57,625 bases of DNA from Bacteroidota bacterium. GTDB lineage: Bacteria; Bacteroidota; Bacteroidia; Palsa-948. Each line of letters starts with the position of its first letter. Position 1 is the stretch's first letter. Positions 34,648 through 43,309 of this stretch are shown piece after piece. The stretch lies in assembly GCA_016195025.1 (NCBI GenBank), contig JACQAL010000048.1, positions 1 to 57,625 on the forward strand. Reading direction: 5' to 3'. The notes under the pieces were generated by a model. That model was not told the origin of the DNA. It worked only from the letters and a program-made list of their open reading frames with translations, and did not search any database. A program made the position numbers and the translations under genes.

Positions 34648-35942
34648 ACTGCGATTGGAACGGTGACTTTCACTCTTTTTATTTTTCTATTGTCAGCGCT
34701 TTCCACGGTGAAGATAAAATCTTTTCTGCCATAGGCGGATTCACCTTTGGCGGAGAACTTCACCTCTTCTCCTTTTTTCGGAATGTTTCCGGTGAACTCA
34801 ATTAAAAAACCTGCGAGCGTATCGGCTTCGCGCCCGTTCGGAAGTTCGAAGAGCGATGAATCAACACTGAGTTTGCGCGAAAGATCGCTCAGCGAAATTT
34901 TTCCTTCGAAGACATAATTATTGTCATCCAGTTTTGAGTAAACAAGTTCATCATCGTCAAACTCATCGTTGATTTCTCCAACAATTTCTTCAATCACATC
35001 TTCGAGCGTAACAATTCCGGATGTTCCCCCGAATTCATCCACCACAATTGCCATGTGTGTTTTGCGATGCTGGAATTCTTTCAGCAGGTCATCGTTCTTT
35101 TTATTTTCAGGAACAAAAAACGGCTCGCGGATTAATGTTTGCCATTTGAAATCATCTTCTTTATCCAAATATGGAAGCAAATCTTTCACGTAAAGTATTC
35201 CGGAAATTTTATCAATGGTTTCTTTATAAATCGGCACGCGCGAATATTTTGACGCAAGAATTTCTTCCATCAGTTTTTTGAAAGGCGAGTTGAATTCAAA
35301 TCCTGTAATATCCATTCGCGGAACCATAATTTGTTTCACGCTCACCTGTCCGAACTTCACAATTCCCCTCAGAATTTTTCTTTCCGGTTCGGGAGTGTCG
35401 GAAGTAATTGTTAAATCGAGCGCGTGCGATAAATCTTCCACCGAAATGGTGTGCATTTTCTTTTTCACTTTTTTATCTATGAACGAAGTGGAAACAATCA
35501 GCAGTGAACTCAGCGGGAAAAGAAATTTTTCAAGGAAAGAAACCGGGTAAGCCATGAACCGGGAAACGCTGAGCGAATGCTGGTTGGCAAAAACTTTCGG
35601 AATCACTTCTCCGAAAAGAAGAATGAGAAAAGTAACTGCAATAACTTGTATAAGAAATGCAACGATTGGATTGGAAATAAAATTTAATTCTTCTTTCGCA
35701 ATTATTTCTGAAATGAGAACGATTCCGATGTTCACCAAGTTGCTCGCGATAAGAATGGTGGCGAGCAAAAGTTTCGGCTTGTCGTAAATCTGCAAAACAA
35801 TTTTGTCGCGCGCAGAAAATGACTTGCGCAGTTCATCTCTGCTTCTTGGCGAAAGAGAAAACAAAGCAACTTCCGAAGCCGAAATCAATGCCGACAGGCA
35901 AAGAAGAATAATGGTAGATATGATGGCGATGAACAAACTCAT
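34644..35942 (-). CDS. gldE: GldE, CNNM/CBS/CorC-type membrane protein
   Basis: 432 aa. An N-terminal DUF21/CNNM membrane domain (residues about 1-185, four hydrophobic segments including ITFLILLFGEVIPKVFANQHS), a CBS pair (about 200-330, IMVPRMDITGFEFNSPF and MAIVVDEFGGTSGIVTLEDVIEEIVGEI) and a C-terminal CorC_HlyC domain (about 345-425). This is the architecture of magnesium/cobalt efflux-type proteins. In gliding Bacteroidota the form next to gldD is named GldE, and the 4-bp overlap with gldD supports it. Confidence 0.95.
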   Translation of the reverse strand: MSLFIAIISTIILLCLSALISASEVALFSLSPRSRDELRKSFSARDKIVLQIYDKPKLLLATILIASNLVNIGIVLISEIIAKEELNFISNPIVAFLIQVIAVTFLILLFGEVIPKVFANQHSLSVSRFMAYPVSFLEKFLFPLSSLLIVSTSFIDKKVKKKMHTISVEDLSHALDLTITSDTPEPERKILRGIVKFGQVSVKQIMVPRMDITGFEFNSPFKKLMEEILASKYSRVPIYKETIDKISGILYVKDLLPYLDKEDDFKWQTLIREPFFVPENKKNDDLLKEFQHRKTHMAIVVDEFGGTSGIVTLEDVIEEIVGEINDEFDDDELVYSKLDDNNYVFEGKISLSDLSRKLSVDSSLFELPNGREADTLAGFLIEFTGNIPKKGEEVKFSAKGESAYGRKDFIFTVESADNRKIKRVKVTVPIAV

Positions 35943-35953
35943 TTTGAAATCTT

Positions 35954-36030
35954 CGAAAAGCGAACACTACGAACAATACGAAAGAGATACGATTTTTTGT
36001 TTCGTAGTTTTCGTACAAATTCGTTTTTCG
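35954..36030. repeat. ACGAA-rich inverted repeat between ssb and gldE
   Basis: Arms CGAAAAGCGAA (35954-35964) and TTCGTTTTTCG (36020-36030), with further TACGAA / TTCGTA words inside. It fills the gap after ssb. Confidence 0.65.
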
Positions 36031-36039
36031 GTGATTAAA

Positions 36040-36459
36040 TTAGAACGGCAAATCAGCAGTGCCTGCGTTTTCAACGGCTGGCGTTTCGTGAGGCGTTCCG
36101 TTATCTTCTCCGTTTTTGTCGCGTTTCCTGTTAATGATGGTAAAAGTATCGGCAACAATTTCCACGGTGAAACGCTGATGGCCTTCTTTGTCATTCCATT
36201 TGCGTGTGCGGATTTTTCCTTCAAGATAAACGCGGTCGCCTTTTTTGAGTTCAGATTTTTCAACGCTCTCGGCTAAACTGCGCCACATCACAATGTTGTG
36301 CCATTCGGTTTGCTCGCGCTTCTCTCCCGAATTTTTGTCTCTGAATGATTCCGTAGTCGCTAATGGAAAACTTGCAACGGTAACTCCGCCATCCAGGTGC
36401 CTGATGTCCGGATCTTTTCCTGAGTTTCCCAAAAGAATTACTTTGTTTACTCCTCCCAT
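36040..36459 (-). CDS. ssb: Single-stranded DNA-binding protein
   Basis: 139 aa. OB fold in residues 1-110 (GVNKVILLGNSGKDPDIRHLDGG..VASFPLATTES; TEWHNIVMWRSLAESVEKSELKKGDRVYLEG). The acidic/proline tail ends DLPF, the Bacteroidota form of the DIPF tip that recruits repair partners. It lies between mutY and gldE, a conserved order in the phylum. A good promoter precedes it (36493-36522). Confidence 0.97.
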   Translation of the reverse strand: MGGVNKVILLGNSGKDPDIRHLDGGVTVASFPLATTESFRDKNSGEKREQTEWHNIVMWRSLAESVEKSELKKGDRVYLEGKIRTRKWNDKEGHQRFTVEIVADTFTIINRKRDKNGEDNGTPHETPAVENAGTADLPF

Positions 36460-36492
36460 AGTTAGTAGTTTTGGTTGTAAAAATTTAACTTA

Positions 36493-36522
36493 CAAAGGTA
36501 AAAAATTCAGGCGCATTTCAAA
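36493..36522 (-). promoter_or_regulatory. Promoter of ssb
   Basis: Minus strand: TTTG at 36519-36522, 18-bp spacer, TACCTTTG at 36493-36500. A start near 36487 gives a leader of about 28 nt without a Shine-Dalgarno sequence, as usual in Bacteroidota. Confidence 0.7.
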
Positions 36523-36547
36523 ATCCATTCGGCTGAGTAAATGTGAT

Positions 36548-37573
36548 TTACCTTTTATTAAGCAATTTTTCATCGAAATATTTTTCTATAAGGCGAGGAA
36601 ATGCAAAATTATTTGCCTGACTTTCATTAATATAGAATGAATCCGGAGGTTGTGAAAAAGAATTAGAATCTATTTCCCAGAATTTTGCGAAAATGACCTG
36701 ATGACTAAGGATATGTCTCATTGATGCTGTGCATTTCAAATTTCCGCTCTTCCATCCATCCATTCTTCCATTTTTTATTTCCTTGTTCGTTTCAATCATC
36801 GGGAAGTCATAAAGATTTTTCCAGATGTCATTTCCGGTTCTTTTGCGGATTAAAATTTTTTCTTTATCTCTTACGATGAAGTAATTGAAAAATCTTTCCC
36901 TGATTTTTATTTTTTTTGATTTTACGGGAAGAACACCCACCAGATTTTTTTTAAACGCCACGCAATTTTTTTTCAGCGGACAAATTTTGCAATCAGGATT
37001 TTGTGGCACGCACTGCAAAGCGCCAAATTCCATTATTGCCTGATTAAATAATCCCGGATTTTTTTTATCGAGAAGAGAATTTGCTTTCTCCAAAAAAACT
37101 TTTTTTCCTTCGGCTGAATCAATAGGAATTTTTATTCCGAAAACTCTTGAGAGAACACGAAATACATTTCCATCCACAACTGCATAAGGTTTGTTAAATG
37201 CAAAAGAAGCAATGGCGCTTGCGGTATATTCTCCAACTCCTTTCAGTTTTTTAATTTCTTCAAACTCGGCTGGAAATTTTCCTTTGAGATTTTTGGAAAT
37301 AAATTTTGCGGTTGCGTGAAGATTTCTCGCGCGTGAATAATAACCCAGACCTTGCCATGTTTTAAGAACTAAATCTTCTTTCGCCTGAGCAAGATGGCGA
37401 ACGGTTGGAAATTTTTTTACAAACTCTCTATAATAAGGAAGACCTTGCGCAACCCGCGTTTGCTGAAGAATAATTTCCGAAAGCCAGATTTTATACGCGT
37501 CTTTTGTTTTTCTCCACGGCAGGTCGCGTTTATTTTTTTCATACCATTGCGAAATAATTTTAGAAAAATTCAT
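36548..37573 (-). CDS. mutY: A/G-specific adenine glycosylase MutY
   Basis: 341 aa from the ATG at 37573 (MNFSKIISQWYEKNKRDLPWRK); an ATG 33 bp upstream would add residues foreign to the family. Helix-hairpin-helix LKGVGEYTASAI followed by the catalytic aspartate in AVVDGNVFRVL; the N-terminal catalytic glutamate lies in LSEIILQQTRV. The iron-sulfur loop is CPQNPDCKICPLKKNC. The C-terminal NUDIX-like part recognises 8-oxoG. It removes adenine mispaired with 8-oxoguanine. Runs divergently from the HU gene. Confidence 0.97.
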   Translation of the reverse strand: MNFSKIISQWYEKNKRDLPWRKTKDAYKIWLSEIILQQTRVAQGLPYYREFVKKFPTVRHLAQAKEDLVLKTWQGLGYYSRARNLHATAKFISKNLKGKFPAEFEEIKKLKGVGEYTASAIASFAFNKPYAVVDGNVFRVLSRVFGIKIPIDSAEGKKVFLEKANSLLDKKNPGLFNQAIMEFGALQCVPQNPDCKICPLKKNCVAFKKNLVGVLPVKSKKIKIRERFFNYFIVRDKEKILIRKRTGNDIWKNLYDFPMIETNKEIKNGRMDGWKSGNLKCTASMRHILSHQVIFAKFWEIDSNSFSQPPDSFYINESQANNFAFPRLIEKYFDEKLLNKR

Positions 37574-37624
37574 GCCATTCAAAAATTTAACATTCGAAAA
37601 TAACAATCTTTAGATTATATATCT

Positions 37625-37632
37625 TACCTTTG
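37625..37632 (+). promoter_or_regulatory. -7 box TACCTTTG of the HU gene
   Basis: Perfect TAnnTTTG match 33 bp before the ATG at 37666, followed by an A-rich leader typical of highly expressed genes in this phylum. The -33 region is weak. Confidence 0.55.
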
Positions 37633-37665
37633 TAATAGAAAACTAAAAACCAAAAATTAAAATTT

Positions 37666-37962
37666 ATGACAAAAGCAGAAATAGTCGCAAAGATTTCTGA
37701 TAAAACCGGAATTGAGAAAAAAGAGGTCATGGCAATTATAGAGGCCTTTATGAGTGTTGCTAAAAATACAATGTGCGATGGAAAAAATATTTACCTGCGC
37801 GGATTCGGAACGTTGTTCATTAAAAGGCGCGCAAGAAAACCGGGCAGAATTATTTCACGCAATACAACCATCATGATTCCCGCTCACAATATTCCGGCTT
37901 TCAAACCGGCAAAATCTTTCGCGAATCGTTTGAAGAAGAGCGTTCCTGTGAAGGAAGATTAA
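37666..37962 (+). CDS. hup: HU/IHF-family DNA-binding protein
   Basis: 98 aa. The whole chain fits the family: MTKAEIVAKISDKTGIEKKEV...AIIEAFMSVAKNTMCDGKNIYLRGFGTLFIKRRARKPGRI, with the DNA-intercalating proline region in IMIPAHNIPAFKPAKSFANRL. Compacts and bends DNA. In Bacteroidota a copy of this family is usually next to mutY, as here. Fifteen bases separate it from the TPR gene. Confidence 0.95.
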   Translation: MTKAEIVAKISDKTGIEKKEVMAIIEAFMSVAKNTMCDGKNIYLRGFGTLFIKRRARKPGRIISRNTTIMIPAHNIPAFKPAKSFANRLKKSVPVKED

Positions 37963-37977
37963 GTATCTTTCCCTCCT

Positions 37978-38733
37978 ATGACTCGTGATGAGCGAAGTCG
38001 AATCACGGTTCGGCAAAAATTTATTATTCTTCTCGCTGTTGTTTTAGCAGTGCTTTTATATTTTGCTCCGAAACTTCCTTCGGAAAAAAAATCTGCAGAA
38101 GTTTCAGAAGCGAATTCAGATTTTATTTCATCGTTTGAAGAAGCAAAGAAAAATATTTCTTCCGAGCAGAAAATTATTTTCGACAAAACGGAAAGCAGTT
38201 TGAAAAAAGCCGAAGAAGAAAAAACAGAAACAGCATGGATTGCTTCTGCCGGTGATTTTCTGAAAGGCGCGCGATTAATTCAAGGCGATAAAAAAACCAT
38301 TCTATATAAAGGAGCGATTGAAAGTTATGAAAAAGCATTGGCGCTTAATTCTGAAAACCTTTCCGCCAAAACAAATCTCGGAACTGCCATTGTGGAAAGT
38401 TCTTCTTTGCTTGGAACTCAGCCGATGAAAGGAATTTCTCTGTTAAGGGAAGTGATTCGGAAAGATTCCAATAACATTGACGCCAACCTTCAGTTAGGAT
38501 TATTTTCCGTAACTTCGCAGCAGTTTGATAAAGCCATTGAACGGTTCAAACGGATTCTGAGAATAGATTCAACGCGCATTGACATGTATGTTTATCTCGG
38601 AGACACCTACATGCAAATGGGCGAGAAACAAAAAGCAATAACGAGTTACGAAAATTATAAGACAAGAGTAAAGGATACTTTAATAATAAAGGACATTGAC
38701 CAATACATTAAAAAATTAAAACAACAACAGTAA
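37978..38733 (+). CDS. Membrane-anchored tetratricopeptide-repeat protein
   Basis: 251 aa. Cytoplasmic start of 13 residues, one TM (residues about 16-30, IILLAVVLAVLLYFAP), then a Ser/Glu/Lys linker and three or four TPRs (YKGAIESYEKALALNSENLSAKTNLG; NIDANLQLGLFSVTSQQFDKAIERFKRIL; IDMYVYLGDTYMQMGEKQKAITSYENY). A gene of this type often lies between the HU gene and RNase G in Bacteroidota. The first 13 codons (MTRDERSRITVRQ) come from a palindromic segment, CGTGAT (37984-37989) facing ATCACG (38002-38007), so the N-terminus may be recent. Confidence 0.9.
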   Translation: MTRDERSRITVRQKFIILLAVVLAVLLYFAPKLPSEKKSAEVSEANSDFISSFEEAKKNISSEQKIIFDKTESSLKKAEEEKTETAWIASAGDFLKGARLIQGDKKTILYKGAIESYEKALALNSENLSAKTNLGTAIVESSSLLGTQPMKGISLLREVIRKDSNNIDANLQLGLFSVTSQQFDKAIERFKRILRIDSTRIDMYVYLGDTYMQMGEKQKAITSYENYKTRVKDTLIIKDIDQYIKKLKQQQ

Positions 38734-38745
38734 AAAATTAAATTT

Positions 38746-38838
38746 ATGCCATCTGGAAAAAAAAGAAAGCGCAAAAAAATGAACACGCATAAACGCAAAA
38801 AGCGTTCGCGCAAAAACCGTCACAAAAAGAAAAGGTAA
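38746..38838 (+). CDS. 30-residue AURKAIP1/COX24-like (bS22/mS38-type) basic protein
   Basis: 30 aa: starts MPSGKKRKRKKMNTHKRKKR and ends KNRHKKKR. More than half of the residues are Lys or Arg. It matches the tiny Bacteroidota proteins annotated as AURKAIP1/COX24-domain, whose relatives bS22 (mycobacteria) and mS38 (mitochondria) sit on the small ribosomal subunit near the decoding region. It lies 12 bp after the TPR gene and just upstream of rng, its usual place. It is easily missed by gene callers because of its size. Confidence 0.88.
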   Translation: MPSGKKRKRKKMNTHKRKKRSRKNRHKKKR

Positions 38839-38845
38839 ACAGCAT

Positions 38846-38869
38846 TGGAATAATGGAATAGTGGAATGA
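38846..38869. repeat. Octanucleotide repeat TGGAATAA
   Basis: Three 8-bp units (TGGAATAA, TGGAATAG, TGGAATGA) in the gap before rng; the gap (38839-39008) otherwise holds only AT-rich bases with a loosely complementary CATTCC stretch. Confidence 0.7.
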
Positions 38870-39008
38870 TGGATTTTGCAAGTCCATCTTAATATTTTCT
38901 TCAAACTTTTTCTACGATTTATTTTCCATTTAACAGTAAGAATTTTTATTTCCTTCTGTATTTTTCCATTCCAATATTTCATCCTTCCCACATTTCAATT
39001 TACTTTCA

Positions 39009-40559
39009 ATGAACAACGAACTATACATCAATGCAACTTCTTCGGAAGTTGTCATTGCTCTTTTACAGGATAAAAAACTCAAAGAACTTCACCGCGAAAA
39101 ATCAGACGCAGGATTTTCGGTGGGCGATATTTTCCTCGGAAGAGTAAAAAAAATTATGCCCGGTCTCAACGCAGCGTTTGTGGATGTGGGCTATGAAAAA
39201 GATGCCTTCCTTCATTACCTTGATTTAGGTCCGCAGATTTTATCGCTGCTGAAATTCACTAACAAAGCAATTCACGGACAGAGCGAAACACATTTGCTTG
39301 ACAATTTCCCTTTCGAAAGAGACATTGTCAAGACAGGAAAAGTAAACAAAGTGCTGAACTCAAACCAAAATGTGCTGGTGCAGATAATGAAAGAACCGAT
39401 TTCGCAGAAAGGTCCGCGCCTTACTGCCGATGTTTCTCTGCCCGGAAGATTTTTAGTTTTGATTCCTTTCCAGGAAAAAATTTCTCTCTCGCAAAAAATC
39501 CGCAGGCAGGAAGAGCGTGACCGTTTGAGAAGATTGGTGCAAAGCATCAAGCCGAAAAATTTCGGAGTCATCATCCGCACCGTTGCCGAAAACCAGAGCG
39601 TTGCCGACCTCGATGCCGACTTAAAAGATTTAATCAGCAAGTGGGAAAAATTATGGCAGGCGTTAAAGAGCGCAGTTCCTCCTAAAATCATGCTCGGAGA
39701 AATGGACCGCTCGATTACAATTCTGCGCGACATGCTCAATGCTTCCTTCTCAAATATTTTTGTGAACGATCATAAACTCTTCGGAACAATTAAATCCTAC
39801 ATACATCAGATTGCGCCCGATAAAGAAGGCATTGTAAAATTTTATAAAGGGAGCGAGCCCATCTTCGAACATTTTGGAATTGACAAGCAAATAAAATCTT
39901 CTTTTGGAAGAATTGTGAATCTGAAGTCAGGCGGTTACTTAATTGTGGAACACACCGAAGCCATGCACGTGATTGACATAAACAGCGGACACCGCACGCA
40001 ATCAAACAAAGATCAGGATACAAATGCGCTGGATGTAAATATGGAAGCCGCGGAAGAAATTGCACGGCAACTTCGCCTGAGAGATATTGGCGGAATTATC
40101 GTTTGTGATTTTATTGACATGCGCAATCCGAATAACCGCAGAACGCTCTATGAAAAATTAAAAAACGCCATGCAAACCGATCCGGCAACGCATACCATTC
40201 TTCCTCCAAGCAAATTCGGATTGGTGCAGATTACGCGAGAGCGAGTTCGCCCGCAGGTGAAAGAAAAGACAACGGAAAAATGTCCGAGTTGCGGAGGAAG
40301 CGGAGAAATTCAGTCAAGCATTTTGCTGGTAGATCAGATTGAAAAAGATTTGAATTATTTGATGAAGGAACAAAACCAAAAAAACATCACGCTGGCGGTT
40401 CATCCTTTTCTTGAAGCATACTTCACCAAAGGTATTCCAAGCAAAAGCCAGAAATGGTTTTTAAAATATGGTAGAAGAATCCGCGTGAAGCCCGTTTCTT
40501 CTCATCATATTTTAGAATATCATTTCTTTAACAAGGATGAAGAGGAAATAAAAATTTAG
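39009..40559 (+). CDS. rng: Ribonuclease G / E family endoribonuclease
   Basis: 516 aa. S1 RNA-binding domain at about 35-120 (VGDIFLGRVKKIMPGLNAAFVDVGYEKDAFLHY). The catalytic core has the magnesium aspartates in HVIDINSG and IVCDFIDMRNP. The Zn-link motif CPSCGGSGE lies near residue 420, which in RNase E/G binds zinc at the dimer interface. Length fits RNase G; there is no long RNase E tail. It cleaves single-stranded RNA in rRNA maturation and mRNA decay. Confidence 0.97.
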   Translation: MNNELYINATSSEVVIALLQDKKLKELHREKSDAGFSVGDIFLGRVKKIMPGLNAAFVDVGYEKDAFLHYLDLGPQILSLLKFTNKAIHGQSETHLLDNFPFERDIVKTGKVNKVLNSNQNVLVQIMKEPISQKGPRLTADVSLPGRFLVLIPFQEKISLSQKIRRQEERDRLRRLVQSIKPKNFGVIIRTVAENQSVADLDADLKDLISKWEKLWQALKSAVPPKIMLGEMDRSITILRDMLNASFSNIFVNDHKLFGTIKSYIHQIAPDKEGIVKFYKGSEPIFEHFGIDKQIKSSFGRIVNLKSGGYLIVEHTEAMHVIDINSGHRTQSNKDQDTNALDVNMEAAEEIARQLRLRDIGGIIVCDFIDMRNPNNRRTLYEKLKNAMQTDPATHTILPPSKFGLVQITRERVRPQVKEKTTEKCPSCGGSGEIQSSILLVDQIEKDLNYLMKEQNQKNITLAVHPFLEAYFTKGIPSKSQKWFLKYGRRIRVKPVSSHHILEYHFFNKDEEEIKI

Positions 40560-40571
40560 AACTGACATTAT

Positions 40572-40733
40572 CTAATTTTTCTTCTTCAGCGCGCCAATAA
40601 TCACCACCATTCCCCACGGAAGAGCAATCGGTGCGATGTAAATGGTAGAGATTCCAAAAATTAATCGCAAGAGAATTGCAACTCCGATTGTGGATGAAAA
40701 CCCGATGAGACCTATTTTAAGAATTTTATTCAC
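40572..40733 (-). CDS. Small membrane protein, unknown function
   Basis: 53 aa from a GTG at 40733 (VNKILKIGLIGFSSTIGVAI...). The longer form from ATG 40760 would start inside the groEL terminator hairpin and is less likely. Two hydrophobic segments are separated by a short turn (LLRLIFGISTIYIAPIALPWGMVVIIGAL), ending in KKKN. It looks like a real small membrane protein, but nothing identifies its role. Convergent with rng (12 bp) and downstream of groEL. Confidence 0.55.
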   Translation of the reverse strand: MNKILKIGLIGFSSTIGVAILLRLIFGISTIYIAPIALPWGMVVIIGALKKKN

Positions 40734-40746
40734 GAAGTAAAAATTA

Positions 40747-40774
40747 AAAACCCCCGACATACATCGAGGGTTTT
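40747..40774 (-). terminator. Terminator after groEL
   Basis: Minus strand: AAAACCCTCGA, six-base loop, TCGGGGGTTTT with one mismatch, then more T residues. Lies 31 bp past the groEL stop and fits a rho-independent terminator of the groES-groEL operon. Confidence 0.75.
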
Positions 40775-40804
40775 CTTTTGACTTTTGAATTAATTACTTT
40801 TGAC

Positions 40805-42439
40805 TTAGTAATCCATTCCACCGCCCATTCCGCCCGGCATTGCAGGCATAGCGGATTTTTCTTCTTTGATTTCAGCAAGCACGCATTCAGTGGTGAGAAT
40901 CATTCCTCCGATGGAGGCAGCGTTCTCAAGCGCAATGCGCACAACTTTGGTCGGGTCAATCACACCGGCAGCAATGAGGTTTTCATATTCATCGGTGCGT
41001 GCGTTGAAACCAAAGTCGCCTTTTCCATCGCGGACTTTCTGCACACACACAGAACCTTCCACGCCTGCATTTGCTGCAATCTGGCGGAGCGGTTCTTCGA
41101 GCGCGCGTTTCACAATTTGAATTCCTGTTAACTCATCTTCGTTGGAACCCTTCATTTTTTCTATCGCGTCAACAGCGCGGAGATAAGAAACTCCACCGCC
41201 ACAAACGATTCCTTCTTCCACGGCAGCGCGGGTTGCATGAAGCGCATCGTCCACGCGGTCTTTCTTTTCTTTCATTTCAACTTCGGTGGCAGCGCCAATA
41301 TAAAGAACGGCAACGCCTCCGGCAAGTTTTGCCAAACGCTCTTGCAATTTTTCTTTATCGTAATCGGAAGTTGTGGTTTCAATCTGCGTTTTGATTTGAT
41401 TCACACGCGCAGTGATGTCGGCTTTTTTTCCTGAGCCGCCAACAATGGTTGTATTGTCTTTATCCACGGTAATTTTTTCTGCTTTACCGAGATAAGAAAG
41501 GTCAGCGTTTTCCAGTTTGAATCCGCGCTCTTCGGAAATCAAAGTTCCTCCGGTGAGTGTTGCGATATCCTGAAGCATTTCTTTTCTGCGGTCGCCAAAG
41601 CCGGGGGCTTTCACTGCGCAGATTTTTAATGCACCGCGGATTTTATTTACAACGAGCGTTGCGAGCGCTTCGCCTTCGAGGTCTTCACAGATGATGAGAA
41701 GAGGTTTTCCGGTTTGCGCTGCTTTTTCAAGAATGGGAAGCAGTTCCTTCATGCCTGAAAGTTTTTTATCGTAAATCAGGATGTAAGGATTTTCGAGAAC
41801 GGCTTCCATGTTATCAGCATCCGTAACAAAATAAGGAGAAACATATCCGCGGTCAAACTGCATTCCTTCCACCACTTTCATTTCGGTTTCGGTGCCTTTC
41901 GCTTCTTCCACAGTAATTACTCCTTCTTTTTTCACTTTCGCCATTGCTTCGGCAATGAGTTTTCCGATTGCTGAATCGTTGTTGGCAGAAATGGTTGCAA
42001 CCTGCTCAATCTTTTTGTTGTCATCGCCAACAGATTTGGATTGCTTTTTCAGTTCAGCAACCACCGCGTCAACTGCTTTGTCAATTCCGCGTTTCAAATC
42101 CATCGGGTTTGCTCCGGCAGCAACATTTTTCAATCCTGCTGTTACAATCGCCTGCGCGAGAACAGTTGCAGTAGTTGTTCCGTCACCGGCAAGGTCAGCG
42201 GTTTTAGAAGCAACTTCTTTCAAAAGTTGAGCGCCCATGTTTTCAACCGGGTCTTTGAGTTCGATTTCTTTTGCAACGGTTACACCGTCCTTGGTAATTT
42301 GCGGTGAACCGAATTTTTTGTCAATGATGACATTTCGGCCTTTCGGTCCGAGTGTCACTTTCACTGCGTTTGCGAGTGCGTCCACTCCGCGTTTCATCGC
42401 ATCGCGCGCAATTGTTTCGTAGGTTATTTCTTTTGCCAT
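40805..42439 (-). CDS. groEL: Chaperonin GroEL (60 kDa)
   Basis: 544 aa, full length. Family landmarks: [33 protein letters not shown], the nucleotide loop [28 protein letters not shown] and the C-terminal tail [10 protein letters not shown]. With GroES it folds cytosolic proteins in an ATP-driven cage. groES lies 39 bp upstream. Confidence 0.99.
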   Translation of the reverse strand: MAKEITYETIARDAMKRGVDALANAVKVTLGPKGRNVIIDKKFGSPQITKDGVTVAKEIELKDPVENMGAQLLKEVASKTADLAGDGTTTATVLAQAIVTAGLKNVAAGANPMDLKRGIDKAVDAVVAELKKQSKSVGDDNKKIEQVATISANNDSAIGKLIAEAMAKVKKEGVITVEEAKGTETEMKVVEGMQFDRGYVSPYFVTDADNMEAVLENPYILIYDKKLSGMKELLPILEKAAQTGKPLLIICEDLEGEALATLVVNKIRGALKICAVKAPGFGDRRKEMLQDIATLTGGTLISEERGFKLENADLSYLGKAEKITVDKDNTTIVGGSGKKADITARVNQIKTQIETTTSDYDKEKLQERLAKLAGGVAVLYIGAATEVEMKEKKDRVDDALHATRAAVEEGIVCGGGVSYLRAVDAIEKMKGSNEDELTGIQIVKRALEEPLRQIAANAGVEGSVCVQKVRDGKGDFGFNARTDEYENLIAAGVIDPTKVVRIALENAASIGGMILTTECVLAEIKEEKSAMPAMPGGMGGGMDY

Positions 42440-42478
42440 TTTATTTTTTGATTTGTGATTGTTGTTTTGTTTTTTTAA

Positions 42479-42763
42479 TTATCCGATTACGCCAAACACA
42501 TCGTCCTGGCGCATGATGAGGTATTCTTTTCCGTCAACGGTGATTTCTGTGCCGGAATATTTTCCGTAGAAAACCGTATCGCCCGGTTTCACTGTCATAG
42601 GTTCATCTTTCTTTTTGCCGGGACCTACTGCTACGATGGTTCCTTTCTGCGGTTTTTCTTTTGCTGTGTCGGGAATAATAATTCCGCCAGCGGTTTTTTC
42701 TTCTGCAGCAGCGGGTTCAACCAGAACTCTGTCGCCCTGCGGTTGGAATTTTACTTTTGCCAT
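42479..42763 (-). CDS. groES: Co-chaperonin GroES (10 kDa)
   Basis: 94 aa. Mobile loop [19 protein letters not shown] and roof/base residues [24 protein letters not shown]. Forms the lid of GroEL. No CIRCE element (TTAGCACTC inverted repeat) is visible in the 159 bp before the start, so control by HrcA is not suggested. Heptamer-like TTTAAG repeats occupy 42772-42805 in its leader. Confidence 0.99.
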   Translation of the reverse strand: MAKVKFQPQGDRVLVEPAAAEEKTAGGIIIPDTAKEKPQKGTIVAVGPGKKKDEPMTVKPGDTVFYGKYSGTEITVDGKEYLIMRQDDVFGVIG

Positions 42764-42771
42764 GGTTTTGT

Positions 42772-42805
42772 TAGTTTAAGATTTAAGTTTAAGGTTTAAA
42801 GTTTA
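42772..42805. repeat. Degenerate heptanucleotide repeat GTTTAAG in the groES leader
   Basis: Four or five units of TTTAAG/TTTAAA at spacings of 7, 6, 7 and 7 bp directly before groES. The indel suggests decay of the tract. Confidence 0.6.
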
Positions 42806-42922
42806 TTGCGAGGCGTAATGTCAGAGATTATGCCAACTCGCTTTTTATTTTTTGTTCGGACAATTTTTCAGTATTAATTTATTTTTTATCAAAGAATGTC
42901 AGTTGTGAAGTGACAAAATTTC

Positions 42923-43288
42923 TTATTTCGGTTGTTGTGCAGGAGCAGGTTGCTGCTGAGCCGGCTGTTGTTGCTGGGCAGGCATGCTCGGAGCGGCATT
43001 CCCGCCAGGCATTGGCATTTCCGATTTTCCCACGATGGATTCTTTTGTTTCTGCCTGCTTGCTGCCCGTTCCCACAAGTGCGGCAAAGGCAATGCAAAGC
43101 ACCACGAGTCCGCCAACAAATCCCCAGGTAATTTGCTCGATGAGTTCCACCTGCTGGCGCGCGCCAATAAACTGGCTGGTGGACATAAAGTTTGACGCAA
43201 TGCCACCGCCTTTGGGATTTTGAATCAGCACGATTAAAATCAGAAGCGCGCAAACAATAATAATGACGATGGAAAGAAAAGTTGACAT
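42923..43288 (-). CDS. secG: Preprotein translocase subunit SecG
   Basis: 121 aa. Two TMs (about 3-20 and 52-72) around the family loop LIQNPKGGGIASNFMSTSQFIGARQQVELIEQITWG, then a Gln/Pro/Ala-rich tail (MPAQQQQPAQQQ). Part of SecYEG. Order LptE, 297-aa protein, SecG, GroES, GroEL is a familiar Bacteroidota arrangement. Confidence 0.95.
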   Translation of the reverse strand: MSTFLSIVIIIVCALLILIVLIQNPKGGGIASNFMSTSQFIGARQQVELIEQITWGFVGGLVVLCIAFAALVGTGSKQAETKESIVGKSEMPMPGGNAAPSMPAQQQQPAQQQPAPAQQPK

Positions 43289-43309
43289 GATAAATAAATT
43301 TTAGTTTGT

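Noticed and set aside
42764-42922. CIRCE operator before groES
   Set aside because: The TTAGCACTC inverted repeat was looked for and not found.
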